Assembly (NCBI RefSeq): GCF_900100385.1
Contig: NZ_FNFC01000006.1
Location: forward strand, 62,001 to 126,000
Source: Halovenus aranensis
GTDB lineage: Archaea > Halobacteriota > Halobacteria > Halobacteriales > Haloarculaceae
Direction: 5' to 3'
Length of the DNA: 64,000 bases
Below the pieces are notes generated by a model. It was not told the origin of the DNA. It did no database searches and was given only the letters and a program-made list of their open reading frames with translations. Below are positions 26,840-34,162 of the stretch, piece by piece. Made by a program: the position numbers and the translations under genes. Every line of letters begins with the position of its first letter. Within the stretch, counting starts at the first letter, position 1.

Positions 26840-27057
26840 TGCGGACCACTCCGCTTCGAAAGGCCGAGCATTCGGTCGCAGTTCGGGCACGGCGTGTTTC
26901 GCTGCCGGGACGCGAGGATTGCGTAGCTACTGTTGAACTCGGTATAGCCGCAGTCAGGACAGCGAAGTCGGTAGTCTGTCGCATCCGCAGTTTTTTCAGG
27001 TGCCGACGCTACTGGGGTCGTGTGGGGTTGATTCCCCACAGTGGTTCCGTCTTGCAT
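26836..27057 (-). CDS. zinc-ribbon protein, first gene of the integrase operon
   Basis: The 73-residue protein has YRLRCPDCGYTEFNSSYAI followed by NTPCPNCDRMLGL, a classic C-P-x-C-G ... C-P-x-C ribbon of the kind that binds one zinc. The N-terminal 25 residues look disordered. It opens the leftward operon that ends with the integrase. The ATG at 27057 faces a 200-base divergent control region. Confidence 0.75.
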   Translation of the reverse strand: MQDGTTVGNQPHTTPVASAPEKTADATDYRLRCPDCGYTEFNSSYAILASRQRNTPCPNCDRMLGLSKRSGPQ

Positions 27058-27256
27058 GATTGCACTGGGGAGCCACCTTCTGGGCCGTGTTCCAGCACGG
27101 CCTGTTTCTGATGACGGAGAGCCATCAGTCAGTGGCCCGCGATTTCTATGTCACACGTGCTGTGCATAAATGTAACGGTCGGATTGATAGCTACAAAAGA
27201 CACAATTACGCACGTTTGAGGCTTATTAGGTAGTAGCGCGTTTTTCTGTTAATAGA
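27058..27256. promoter_or_regulatory. divergent control region between the integrase operon and the regulators
   Basis: This 199-base stretch holds no gene. It has a perfect hairpin CCGTG/CACGG (27089-27104) close to the integrase-operon start. An AT-rich element CTTATTAGGTAG (about 27220-27231) lies some 26-37 bases ahead of the ATG at 27257, suiting an archaeal promoter. Placement between a wHTH gene and the integrase operon suggests the lysogeny switch; this is inference. Confidence 0.6.
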
Positions 27257-27574
27257 ATGCGTAGATCTGGTTCGTGGCAAAGTGTCTGGGATGACCGTAT
27301 TCTAGAGTGGATACGGGAAAATGACGGTCATGGGACACCAAAGAAATTGAAAGATAGTGGCCTCATCAGAGTCTCACGAGCGCACATCTCACGGCGCTGT
27401 CAAAAGCTGGCAGAGAATGGACTACTAAAACCGGTCGGTAACGGGGCTTACATCATCACTGAGGAGGGGAAGGCCTACCTCGACGAGGAGTACGACGCCG
27501 AGCGGAAGGTGTACATAGAGGAGAGCACCGGAAGCGGAGAGAATCACGCTACTGAAAGCACTAACAACGCCTGA
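27257..27574 (+). CDS. winged-helix repressor-like protein (PhiH1-type)
   Basis: The 105-residue protein has a compact winged-helix pattern: WDDRILEWIRENDGHGTPKKL, the recognition-helix region RVSRAHISRRCQKLAENGLL and the wing NGAYIITEEGKAYLDEEY. Haloarchaeal virus repressors of the PhiH1 group look like this. It is the first rightward gene beside the control region and divergent from the integrase operon, as expected for a lysogeny regulator. The C-terminal tail is Ser/Asn-rich and probably disordered. Confidence 0.75.
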   Translation: MRRSGSWQSVWDDRILEWIRENDGHGTPKKLKDSGLIRVSRAHISRRCQKLAENGLLKPVGNGAYIITEEGKAYLDEEYDAERKVYIEESTGSGENHATESTNNA

Positions 27575-27577
27575 AAC

Positions 27578-27868
27578 ATGACAATACGAAGAACCGCCCA
27601 GTGGCAGTGGTCCCTCGATGATCGTATTCTTGAACACCTCCGAGACGAGTCGTTTTCGACAGCTGCACGGATGGCAGACCTGCCAAACATTCACGCGACT
27701 GAAGCACAGGTACAGGAGCGGTGTGAGGTCCTGGCAGATGCGGACTTGGTAACGTTCGCTACGATTGATATGGACTTTGTAGAGTTGACAACGTGGGGTA
27801 AGCAGTACTTGGAAGGCGAATTGGATGTAGAAGACCATCCGAAGCCGAGACATCCAATATTTAACTAA
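27578..27868 (+). CDS. second winged-helix regulator-like protein
   Basis: The 96-residue protein is laid out like its neighbour: WSLDDRILEHLRDESFSTAARM, then HATEAQVQERCEVLADADLV and a wing ending TTWGKQYLEGELD. It starts three bases after the upstream stop, so the two are cotranscribed. The pair may have arisen by duplication: both share the W-x-x-D-D-R-I-L-E start and the R-C-x-x-L-A-x-x-x-L-x-recognition region, though identity is low. Confidence 0.72.
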   Translation: MTIRRTAQWQWSLDDRILEHLRDESFSTAARMADLPNIHATEAQVQERCEVLADADLVTFATIDMDFVELTTWGKQYLEGELDVEDHPKPRHPIFN

Positions 27869-28120
27869 AATATGGCCTCTACTGAAGTAGCAACTGCACT
27901 GATAACAGGCATTTCAATCGGATTTGCTGGAATTTCAATATTAGCATCGAATATTGACTTAGACAGAACCCACGTGAAAGAGGTTAGATTTGATATACCG
28001 ATATGGACACTGGAAGGGACCCTATTTACCGGAATATATCTCATTTTAAACATTGCGTTTGCTTCGAGTATATACTACTTAGGCTCTGTTGAAATCCTCA
28101 GCAGGTGATATGTTCTTGGA

Positions 28121-28154
28121 GTCGTGCTGAATACAGGGCGCGAGTCGGTCAGCG
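28121..28154 (+). repeat. internal direct repeat of the IS, copy 1
   Basis: This stretch, starting GTCGTGCTGAATACAGGGCG, matches 28671-28704 at 29 of 34 positions in the same orientation. The two copies bracket the first passenger gene, so the IS may have grown by fusion of two related ends. Confidence 0.7.
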
Positions 28155-28250
28155 CCATCGGCACCGTTCGCTCGGCACAGGTATGGAGATTCCAGCAACA
28201 GGTGGGCGAACGCGCAACATATTTATTCCACGCGGATAATCACACGCTCG

Positions 28251-28550
28251 ATGCCCTCCATCATCGACCAAACGCTGTTTAGCGAGCCCTCTGGTCGTCC
28301 CCTTGGACTGGTGTTCCTCTGTGGTGCACTCCTGCTGGCCGGGCAGCAGGGGTACTACGTTATTGTGGAAGGAGCAACACCGTTCTACTCTACACTGTTT
28401 ATGAGCGTCGGGATGGCCCTTTCCGGTATTGCCGAGTCTCTGCCGAAATCCCGCCGACGGGAAGCTGGTGTCCTGAGACTCACGGCGATTACCGTACTGA
28501 TGAGTCTCCTCGTGATTCTCTTCTTGACACCCGACCTCATCACTGCGTGA
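28251..28550 (+). CDS. passenger membrane protein 1 of the IS
   Basis: The 99-residue protein has three hydrophobic segments (about residues 18-38, 45-62 and 77-96), with a short basic loop LPKSRRREAG between the second and third. No enzymatic motif is seen. The start follows an AT-rich stretch ATATTTATTCC (about 28218-28228) that could be its promoter. It lies wholly inside the IS and between the two internal direct repeats, so it is cargo rather than part of the transposition machinery. Confidence 0.6.
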   Translation: MPSIIDQTLFSEPSGRPLGLVFLCGALLLAGQQGYYVIVEGATPFYSTLFMSVGMALSGIAESLPKSRRREAGVLRLTAITVLMSLLVILFLTPDLITA

Positions 28551-28670
28551 TAGACGGAAGGTCTTCGAGCCCACCGACGTTCTGAGAGCGCTGTTCTCAC
28601 AGGTACCCTGCTGCATACACCCTCTGTATCTCGCACGACGCTCCTGACGGGGAATGAGTAGGTTTCTGCG

Positions 28671-28704
28671 GTCGTGCTGAATACACAGCGCGTCTCGGTC
28701 ACCG
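28671..28704 (+). repeat. internal direct repeat of the IS, copy 2
   Basis: Second copy of the 34-base repeat at 28121-28154 (29/34 identical, starting GTCGTGCTGAATACACAGCG). It lies downstream of passenger gene 1. Confidence 0.7.
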
Positions 28705-28834
28705 GGCTCTCGGGCATTGGTGAGAGGATGAAGGCTCCCTATCGAGAAACTGCGGCGGCGTGCGCCGCTGCGTATCCCGGACTACAGCAGACGTTGAGCG
28801 CGTATCGGACGTAACGCGGGTCGGTTGGCGTCGC

Positions 28835-29110
28835 CTACGCCAGCGCGATTCCCGCCGCGACGGCGAGACTCGTCAGTGCGAGGCTGACGAGCGCGACTGT
28901 TGTCCGGCTGTGGTGTCCGTCGCGGTCGTCGGAGTCGAACCCACGACCGGTCAGAACGCCGAGGCCGACAGCAACCGCGGAGAGGCCACCGGCGAGCGCC
29001 AGCGTCGTCCAGAGTTCCAGTCCGTGCTGTGCGACTTCTCGTGTAGCCGTCCCGGCGAGAAGGACGCCGGTTGCTATCGGGGCGGCGGCTGTCGCTTTGT
29101 TGGAGGGCAT
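28835..29110 (-). CDS. passenger membrane protein 2 of the IS
   Basis: The 91-residue protein has three hydrophobic stretches (about residues 8-21, 32-52 and 70-89). A charged loop FDSDDRDGHHSRTT sits between the second and third. It is on the same strand as the transposase and about 108 bases beyond its stop. No family is recognised. Its composition is richer in GC than the surrounding provirus genes, which suits recent capture from a host chromosome. Confidence 0.55.
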   Translation of the reverse strand: MPSNKATAAAPIATGVLLAGTATREVAQHGLELWTTLALAGGLSAVAVGLGVLTGRGFDSDDRDGHHSRTTVALVSLALTSLAVAAGIALA

Positions 29111-29218
29111 CAGTCAAATATCCAACGCGCGTCTAAAAACAGTGGCGATGCCGTTCCGCGGACAGTGGTCGGTACAGGCGACCCAAGAATCGTTCAGTAC
29201 AGACTAGGTATTGACTGC

Positions 29219-30040
29219 TCAGAGTGATCGGTCAATGTTGTGACTGAGACAAGCAATAGTGAGTTCACGGAACTGCTTCCACCATCGTCGGGAGCGAACA
29301 AACGCACCGTACTTCCGCTTGAGCGTTGAGTTGACCGCCTCGGATTGACTCCGCTGGCCGTAGAGATCAGCGTCTAAGCGCGCGTTCCATGCCTTGTGGA
29401 GCGATGTAAACTCACGATGCTTTATCAGTGGCCGAACCTCGTGTTGCCGGGCAAGTTGCCTGATCTTCTGGTCGTCGTAGCCCTTGTCACCGAGTAGAAT
29501 GCCAATATCCTCGGGGTTGCGCTTGATCAACGACGGCGCAATCTGGCTATCGTGTTTTCGTGTTGTCGTCACGTGGAGATCGAGGATTGCGTTCACTTTC
29601 GTATCGACCAGCAACGTCACTTTGAGCTGCTGAATCGTGAGTTCGGCTCGTTTCGTGTAGTGTTTTGAGGCGTGACTGCGGTCGAATCCTGACGCATCAA
29701 CTCCAACGACACCGCTCGTCGGAAGTAGCGTCGCTGAGAGAGTCAATATGGCACGCCAGACAGCCATATCAAGCCGGTTGAACGCCTTACAAAGCGTTGA
29801 TGGCGTAGGAAGTTCAGCTAATCCGAGGGCGTGACGAATGCGCGGCATCTCGATCAGTTCGTCAAGCAGGCCACGATAGGTCGTGTCCTTCCGAACTTTG
29901 AGACACAGCAAAACAACGTGCTGGGGAAGTGTATAGCGATGTTTGGAGAACTTCGAGGAGTATCGAGAAACCGCTCGGCGTGCCAAATGGATCGCCTTCT
30001 CAGTAAATCGGAGAATCTGCGACTTCGGGAGGGCCTTCAT
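29219..30040 (-). CDS. IS5-family transposase
   Basis: The 273-residue protein is full length and carries the DDE residues: Asp in GVVGVDASGFDRSHASKHYT (about residue 116), Asp in GILLGDKGYDDQKIRQLA (about 182), and Glu in YGQRSQSEAVNSTLKRKYG (about 236, with the Y-x2-R-x3-E-x6-K signature of IS4/IS5-type enzymes). The N-terminal region (RYTLPQHVVLLCLKVRKDTT) is the DNA-binding part. The start lies 33 bases inside the right inverted repeat. No defect is seen, so the element may still be mobile. Confidence 0.92.
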   Translation of the reverse strand: MKALPKSQILRFTEKAIHLARRAVSRYSSKFSKHRYTLPQHVVLLCLKVRKDTTYRGLLDELIEMPRIRHALGLAELPTPSTLCKAFNRLDMAVWRAILTLSATLLPTSGVVGVDASGFDRSHASKHYTKRAELTIQQLKVTLLVDTKVNAILDLHVTTTRKHDSQIAPSLIKRNPEDIGILLGDKGYDDQKIRQLARQHEVRPLIKHREFTSLHKAWNARLDADLYGQRSQSEAVNSTLKRKYGAFVRSRRWWKQFRELTIACLSHNIDRSL

Positions 30041-30370
30041 CTCATCGAATTACACGGCGAACATGTAACTCTCTGAGGATTTCAACAGAGCCACTACTTA
30101 TACCGAGCCGAATTCAATGAAGCATTGCTTCCAGTCGGCGATAGATTGATATTTGGAATAGCAGGAACTTCCACATTTCTCGGAGTCTACTTACCAATGC
30201 TTGGCATAGCTGTACTGATGCAGCGTAATGAAGGAGACAGGGAATAAAACCGGGACACAGGCTAAGTCTGTTTAGATGATGTTGTAATAGTTATCTCTCG
30301 ATATACATTTTTGTTTCTGTATCCACATATAATCCCTAAACTTATTAGCCCAATCTGATACCTGTTCTGT

Positions 30371-31036
30371 ATGGTATATTGTCCACAGTGCGGGACAGAG
30401 AACAGTGATCAAGCTAGCTATTGTGACCAATGTGGAACGGAATTGACATCTAAGGGTGGCCAACAGACTGGCGGCGCAGTCGCTGGTGGTCAACGGGCAG
30501 CGAGTAGGGGACAGCAGCGGGATAGTAGTCCGAGGAAGCGGGCTGGTACTCCTAGTGTAGGAAATTCACAGGGTCGAAGCCGCCGGAACATCTTGTTGGC
30601 TGGTGGTGGCATGGTCGCGGCTGCTGCTGGTGGTGGCTGGTACTTTTTTCTCCGAGATAGTGGTACCAGTAGCGGTGGTGACAAGGGCAAAATCGAGACA
30701 GTCATCCGGACGCAGGCTGAGGCGTTCGACAACGGCAACATTGAGCGATACATGGGAACAGTGCATCCAGAATCCCCAGTCTATGACGCATCGCGGAGAC
30801 AACTCGAAACAATGTTTGAGCGATTTTCGCCTGATGTATTGACGGTTGACATCACTATTGAGTCAATTGAGATGCTTAGTGAAGAGCAGGCAGAGGCCAA
30901 AGTTGTGCAAACTACCCGAATAGACAGCGAGGGCTTTAGGGACAACCGTCTCACGCAGACATTTGATATGCGACCACATCAAGGAGAATGGCTACTCTAC
31001 GACAGCACGGTCAGTGAGACTGAGTACTTGGAATAG
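30371..31036 (+). CDS. zinc-ribbon membrane-anchored protein with a C-terminal NTF2-like domain
   Basis: The N-terminus MVYCPQCGTENSDQASYCDQ continues CGTEL, giving a double C-x-x-C zinc ribbon. A Gly/Arg/Ser-rich linker (about residues 30-72) is followed by one membrane segment (about 73-95, rich in Gly/Ala/Trp). The remaining 120 residues (KIETVIRTQAEAFDNGNIER onward) fit the cone-shaped NTF2/SnoaL-like fold. The protein would face the cytoplasm with the ribbon and the outside with the C-terminal domain, or the reverse. Its role in the provirus is unknown. A likely promoter (CTTATTAG) lies about 30 bases upstream. Confidence 0.7.
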   Translation: MVYCPQCGTENSDQASYCDQCGTELTSKGGQQTGGAVAGGQRAASRGQQRDSSPRKRAGTPSVGNSQGRSRRNILLAGGGMVAAAAGGGWYFFLRDSGTSSGGDKGKIETVIRTQAEAFDNGNIERYMGTVHPESPVYDASRRQLETMFERFSPDVLTVDITIESIEMLSEEQAEAKVVQTTRIDSEGFRDNRLTQTFDMRPHQGEWLLYDSTVSETEYLE

Positions 31037-31349
31037 GTTGGTTCAGTTATATAATAAGAAGCCCAGATTTAATTTTGAGCCAGCCACCGGGCTACCGCAG
31101 TGACGAGTGGCCCCGTCGCTCCGCTCGGGGCGTGCGGCCGGGCTTCCGGGTCAACCCCCCATGGCAGGGGGGTCGCTTCCGGGTCCGGGCCTTGTGGTGA
31201 ATGTCGGGGCTGGCTCTGTTCTCGAGCTCTTGTAGAAATAGCAGGTACCTCTCTCCAGCGGGAGGAGGGGTAGAGAGAGTGAGATTAGAACAACAAGTGA
31301 GCCAATATAGACACAGGTTTAAAACCAAAGAGTATCCCAGTAATACGTA
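31037..31349. other. gene-free stretch ahead of the DNA methyltransferase
   Basis: No supported gene is seen. The stretch holds a hairpin ACCCCCC/GGGGGGT with a 6-base loop (about 31154-31173), two copies of GCTTCCGGGTC flanking it, and a second hairpin CCCCG/CGGGG (about 31112-31131). A CTCGAG site lies at 31221-31226. The GC-rich first half differs from the AT-rich genes on both sides, so it may be a rearrangement scar or a terminator region. Confidence 0.5.
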
Positions 31350-32342
31350 ATGAACGAGGATTTCGATATGCGCGAGTATGTTCCGGAGAGTTGCCGTGAT
31401 CTCCTCGAGAAGTCTGACCGTGACCTCAAATCTGATTTACCTGCACTTGCGCGGGATAAGGGACGAATGGGGAAAGTAGAAAAGTCGGTTCAATCGCTCC
31501 CTTCGGATCATAAACTCTATCTCGGGGATGCTCGAGACCTCTCGATGATTGAGGAGGAGAGTGTTGAACTGGTTGTCACGTCACCACCGTATTTCGATAT
31601 CAAGGACTACGAGAACGGTACCGGTGGTGAAGACCAGCTGGGCGATCTCGAAGGTTACGAACAGTTCAACAGGGAGATCGATAAAGTCTGGAAGCAGTGT
31701 TACGAGAAGCTCGTTCCTGGAGGTCGAATGTGTGTGGTAGTCGGCGATGTTCTCCGTTCACGTAGTGAGTACGGGCGTCACAGAGTGTTGCCTCTCCACG
31801 CCACGATTCAGGAACACTGCACTGACCTGGGATTCGACAATCTCGCACCGATCATCTGGTATAAAATCGGGAATGCAAGTCTTGAGGCAGGCGGAAACGC
31901 TCGGTTCTTGGGGAAGCCGTACGAGCCTGGGGCAGTCATTAAAAACGATATTGAGTACATTCTGCTATTCCGCAAGCCTGGCGGGTACCGGTCACCGTCT
32001 ACTGCGGAACGGATTTTGAGCCTAATCGAAGCTGACGAACACCAGAAGATGTTCCGGCAATTGTGGGACGATATCAAAGGAGAACCACAGACCGACCATC
32101 CAGCGCCGTTCCCGGCCGAGCTCGCGGAGCGATTGATACGGATGTTCTCGTTTACTGGTGATACTGTCGTTGACCCGTTCGCGGGGTCCGGATCGACAGC
32201 TGTCGGAGCCTCACGATGTGGCCGAAATTCAATCTCGGTAGAGCTCGAGGAGCAGTATTTCGAGGTCGCAAAAGAGCGAATCGAGAAAGAGCGAGGAACG
32301 CTTTCTAACTACGAAAACCTCACAATGGAAGTGTTCCAGTAG
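31350..32342 (+). CDS. beta-class DNA methyltransferase of a restriction-modification pair
   Basis: The catalytic motif IV is LVVTSPPYFDIKDY (about residues 73-86), and the SAM-binding motif I is VVDPFAGSGSTAVGASRCGR (about 271-290). The order IV before I is that of the beta class, and T-S-P-P-Y is typical of N4-cytosine and some N6-adenine methylases. The protein is full length (330 residues) with no breaks. Its stop is five bases from the end of the convergent nuclease gene, so they form a pair. The methylated base cannot be decided from the motif alone. Confidence 0.9.
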   Translation: MNEDFDMREYVPESCRDLLEKSDRDLKSDLPALARDKGRMGKVEKSVQSLPSDHKLYLGDARDLSMIEEESVELVVTSPPYFDIKDYENGTGGEDQLGDLEGYEQFNREIDKVWKQCYEKLVPGGRMCVVVGDVLRSRSEYGRHRVLPLHATIQEHCTDLGFDNLAPIIWYKIGNASLEAGGNARFLGKPYEPGAVIKNDIEYILLFRKPGGYRSPSTAERILSLIEADEHQKMFRQLWDDIKGEPQTDHPAPFPAELAERLIRMFSFTGDTVVDPFAGSGSTAVGASRCGRNSISVELEEQYFEVAKERIEKERGTLSNYENLTMEVFQ

Positions 32343-32347
32343 ACTGG

Positions 32348-33112
32348 TTACTCCGCAGAATCGGACTCGTAGTCCTGAATGTCTGGTTGCTCGTAGTCCA
32401 TATGACTCTGTATATGTGCAACGAGAGAAGAAAGATACCGGCTAAATGTCAGTTCAGGGTTAACCTCATTATACTTGCCCTCGATTCCTCCATCTTTCGG
32501 GGAGGTGAGGAACGCGGCCTGATCGACAAGACGTTGGCGAACCATTCGAAGACACAGCTGTTCAGTCCGGTCAATATAGGAGGCGTCTTTGAATTCATCA
32601 TCAACCTCAAAGTTTGGCTCTCGTATTCGAACCGAACCTCTCGACTTTTCTGTGTCTGCCATCAGAATTAGATATCCGACCCAGGGCGTTGGTGACGGCT
32701 CAAATAGTCCCTCTTGATAGGCCTGATATAGGTCTGTATTGTTTCCTACGGCTTCCTCGATTCTGTTGTTTAGATTGTTGCCGAATGAGCTGGCGATGGA
32801 CTTTAACTCCATTACGGCGAGCAATTCATCATCGACAACAACTGCGATATCCCAGCGTTTTGTTGCTCGGTAGTAGCCGGGGAGGACGGCATCGTGATCG
32901 TGGAGTACCGCATCCCGGGGGAGACCTGCATCGACAAGTGCATCTTCGATAAGGCCAGCAAGTCCGTCCATCTGTTCGCCACCAACAACCTCAGCTCGTC
33001 GGCCACGAGCCGTATTCTCTGACTTCTTTTGTGCCTCTTCTTGATCGGACAGCTTCGCCCAATAATGTGTTACTGCATCAGAAATCTCCTGCTCGAGGTC
33101 ATCTATCGACAT
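32348..33112 (-). CDS. XhoI/PaeR7I-type restriction endonuclease
   Basis: The 254-residue protein carries ELKSIASSFGNNLNNRIEEA followed by VGNNTDLYQAYQEGLF, the hallmark of the PaeR7I/XhoI family that cuts CTCGAG. The PD-(D/E)xK-like catalytic residues are the Asp in RWDIAVVV and E-L-K in AVMELKSI. I use the ATG at 33112 (MSIDDLEQEI); an in-frame TTG lies five codons upstream. The gene runs convergent to the methyltransferase. Recognition of CTCGAG is inferred from the family. Several CTCGAG sites lie nearby (31221, 31404, 31531, 32244 and 33092), so self-protection would be needed. Confidence 0.85.
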   Translation of the reverse strand: MSIDDLEQEISDAVTHYWAKLSDQEEAQKKSENTARGRRAEVVGGEQMDGLAGLIEDALVDAGLPRDAVLHDHDAVLPGYYRATKRWDIAVVVDDELLAVMELKSIASSFGNNLNNRIEEAVGNNTDLYQAYQEGLFEPSPTPWVGYLILMADTEKSRGSVRIREPNFEVDDEFKDASYIDRTEQLCLRMVRQRLVDQAAFLTSPKDGGIEGKYNEVNPELTFSRYLSSLVAHIQSHMDYEQPDIQDYESDSAE

Positions 33113-33208
33113 ACAACGGGAATGCAATCCCTCATTGGTAGATTTACCGATTATATTTTATCACCTTACTGTGGTTTTAATAATTACGTGTCGGGCTATT
33201 CACAGAGA

Positions 33209-34162
33209 TTATTCCCAGGACCAGGAAGCGAAGTCGTCGGGGTCTATCCAGTGTGAGGGTTTGGGCACCTCGGTCAGCTCGTATTTCTTCTCTGCGCCCT
33301 GGTCTTCGTCCATCGAGGCGTACACTTCGACGGTCTTCTTACTGGTCTTGAACAGGAACTCGGTCATCAGCGTGTCGCGCCGCAGCTCGGCGTGAATGTC
33401 GTAGCCGGAGTGACCGATGTGGACCGCATCGCAGTTGATTTTGGCGAACCGTTTCAACAGTGGCGTGTACTGGTTCGCCACTTCGTAGCTGTTCGTCCGG
33501 GCGTCCAGGTGCGTGCTGGCCTCGTCGAAAATCCAGAACACGGGCGTCTCTGGGTCGACCGCTGGGGGAGTTCCGTCCTCGCCGTCACTTTCGAACCAGT
33601 CCTCGGAGCCGAACAGGAGCTCACGGAACTCGGTCACGTCCTGGACGTGGTGGTCGAGGCACCCGATAGAGGCCGCGTTCGAGATGATGACCGGCTCGGG
33701 CGTGTCCGGGTACTTGATTTCCGCGAGTTGTTCCCACAGCTCTGCGTACAGCGTGGCGAGCGAGGATTTGCCCGTGTTCGGTGAGCCAAAGATGGCTGCC
33801 AGGTAGGGCGCGTGGTTGTTGATGAGCGAGTTCTGTATCTCAGCGAACGCTTGGGCGTCTGAAATCTCTGCGTCTTTCTCCGTGAGGCCGACCGCGAAGG
33901 CGGGAATGTCCTTGACGGAGGAGCCGACGTGTTCGCTCGCCGCTGCTCGACGGAGGTCTTCGGCGGCACGGGTGGCCTGGAGGTCCGGCGGGAGATCGCC
34001 GCCGGGCTGGTAGATGCTTTCCATGTAGGACAGCATCTCGCTGGCTGGGGAACGCGGCTCGACGATGCCAGTGTGGGGGTAGAGGTCGGTGTTGTGTGCC
34101 ACTTCTCCCTGGATGTAGTCGCGGAGCTTTGCAGCTGAGTAGGCGGTATCGTTAGTGTCCAT
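33209..34162 (-). CDS. pleolipoviral VP8-like P-loop ATPase
   Basis: The 317-residue protein has Walker A YLAAIFGSPNTGKSSLATLY (about residues 119-138) and Walker B TPVFWIFDEASTHLDA (about 204-219). Pleolipoviruses carry one such ATPase at the end of the structural block. Its role in the virion cycle is not settled; assembly or genome handling is suggested. It is the last gene of the leftward block and overlaps the upstream gene by 11 bases. No membrane segment is visible. Confidence 0.85.
   Translation of the reverse strand: MDTNDTAYSAAKLRDYIQGEVAHNTDLYPHTGIVEPRSPASEMLSYMESIYQPGGDLPPDLQATRAAEDLRRAAASEHVGSSVKDIPAFAVGLTEKDAEISDAQAFAEIQNSLINNHAPYLAAIFGSPNTGKSSLATLYAELWEQLAEIKYPDTPEPVIISNAASIGCLDHHVQDVTEFRELLFGSEDWFESDGEDGTPPAVDPETPVFWIFDEASTHLDARTNSYEVANQYTPLLKRFAKINCDAVHIGHSGYDIHAELRRDTLMTEFLFKTSKKTVEVYASMDEDQGAEKKYELTEVPKPSHWIDPDDFASWSWE

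Larger units (their letters stand above)
28082..30093. mobile_element. IS5-family insertion sequence with passenger genes
   Basis: Both ends are the perfect 20-bp inverted repeat GGCTCTGTTGAAATCCTCAG (28082-28101 and, inverted, 30074-30093). It is flanked by the exact 8-bp duplication ACTACTTA (28074-28081 and 30094-30101). The transposase lies at the right end, reading leftward. At 2,012 bp it is about twice the length of a usual one-gene IS5/ISH1-type element. The extra kilobase holds two small membrane-protein genes on opposite strands. Confidence 0.9.
27872..30247 (+). pseudogene. small membrane-protein gene split by an IS5-family insertion
   Basis: The first part (27872-28081) encodes MASTEVATALITGISIGFAG and a second hydrophobic segment up to ...SSIYYL. 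After the insertion and the second copy of the 8-bp target duplication, the same frame continues from 30102 as YRAEFNEALLPVGDRLIFG and a third hydrophobic segment (FLGVYLPMLGIAVLMQ), ending at a TAA at 30245-30247. Removing the IS and one duplication restores one uninterrupted frame of about 118 codons with three membrane segments. The gene starts three bases after the wHTH gene and was part of that operon. Function unknown. Confidence 0.88.

Noticed and set aside
28760-29227. A 155-codon plus-strand frame in the IS
   Set aside because: It is antisense to passenger gene 2, has no domain signs and a composition typical of a shadow frame.
33209-34162. Plasmid partition ATPase (ParA-like)
   Set aside because: Walker A is G-S-P-N-T-G-K-S-S without the ParA deviant K-G-G pattern. 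The position at the end of the structural block fits VP8 instead.
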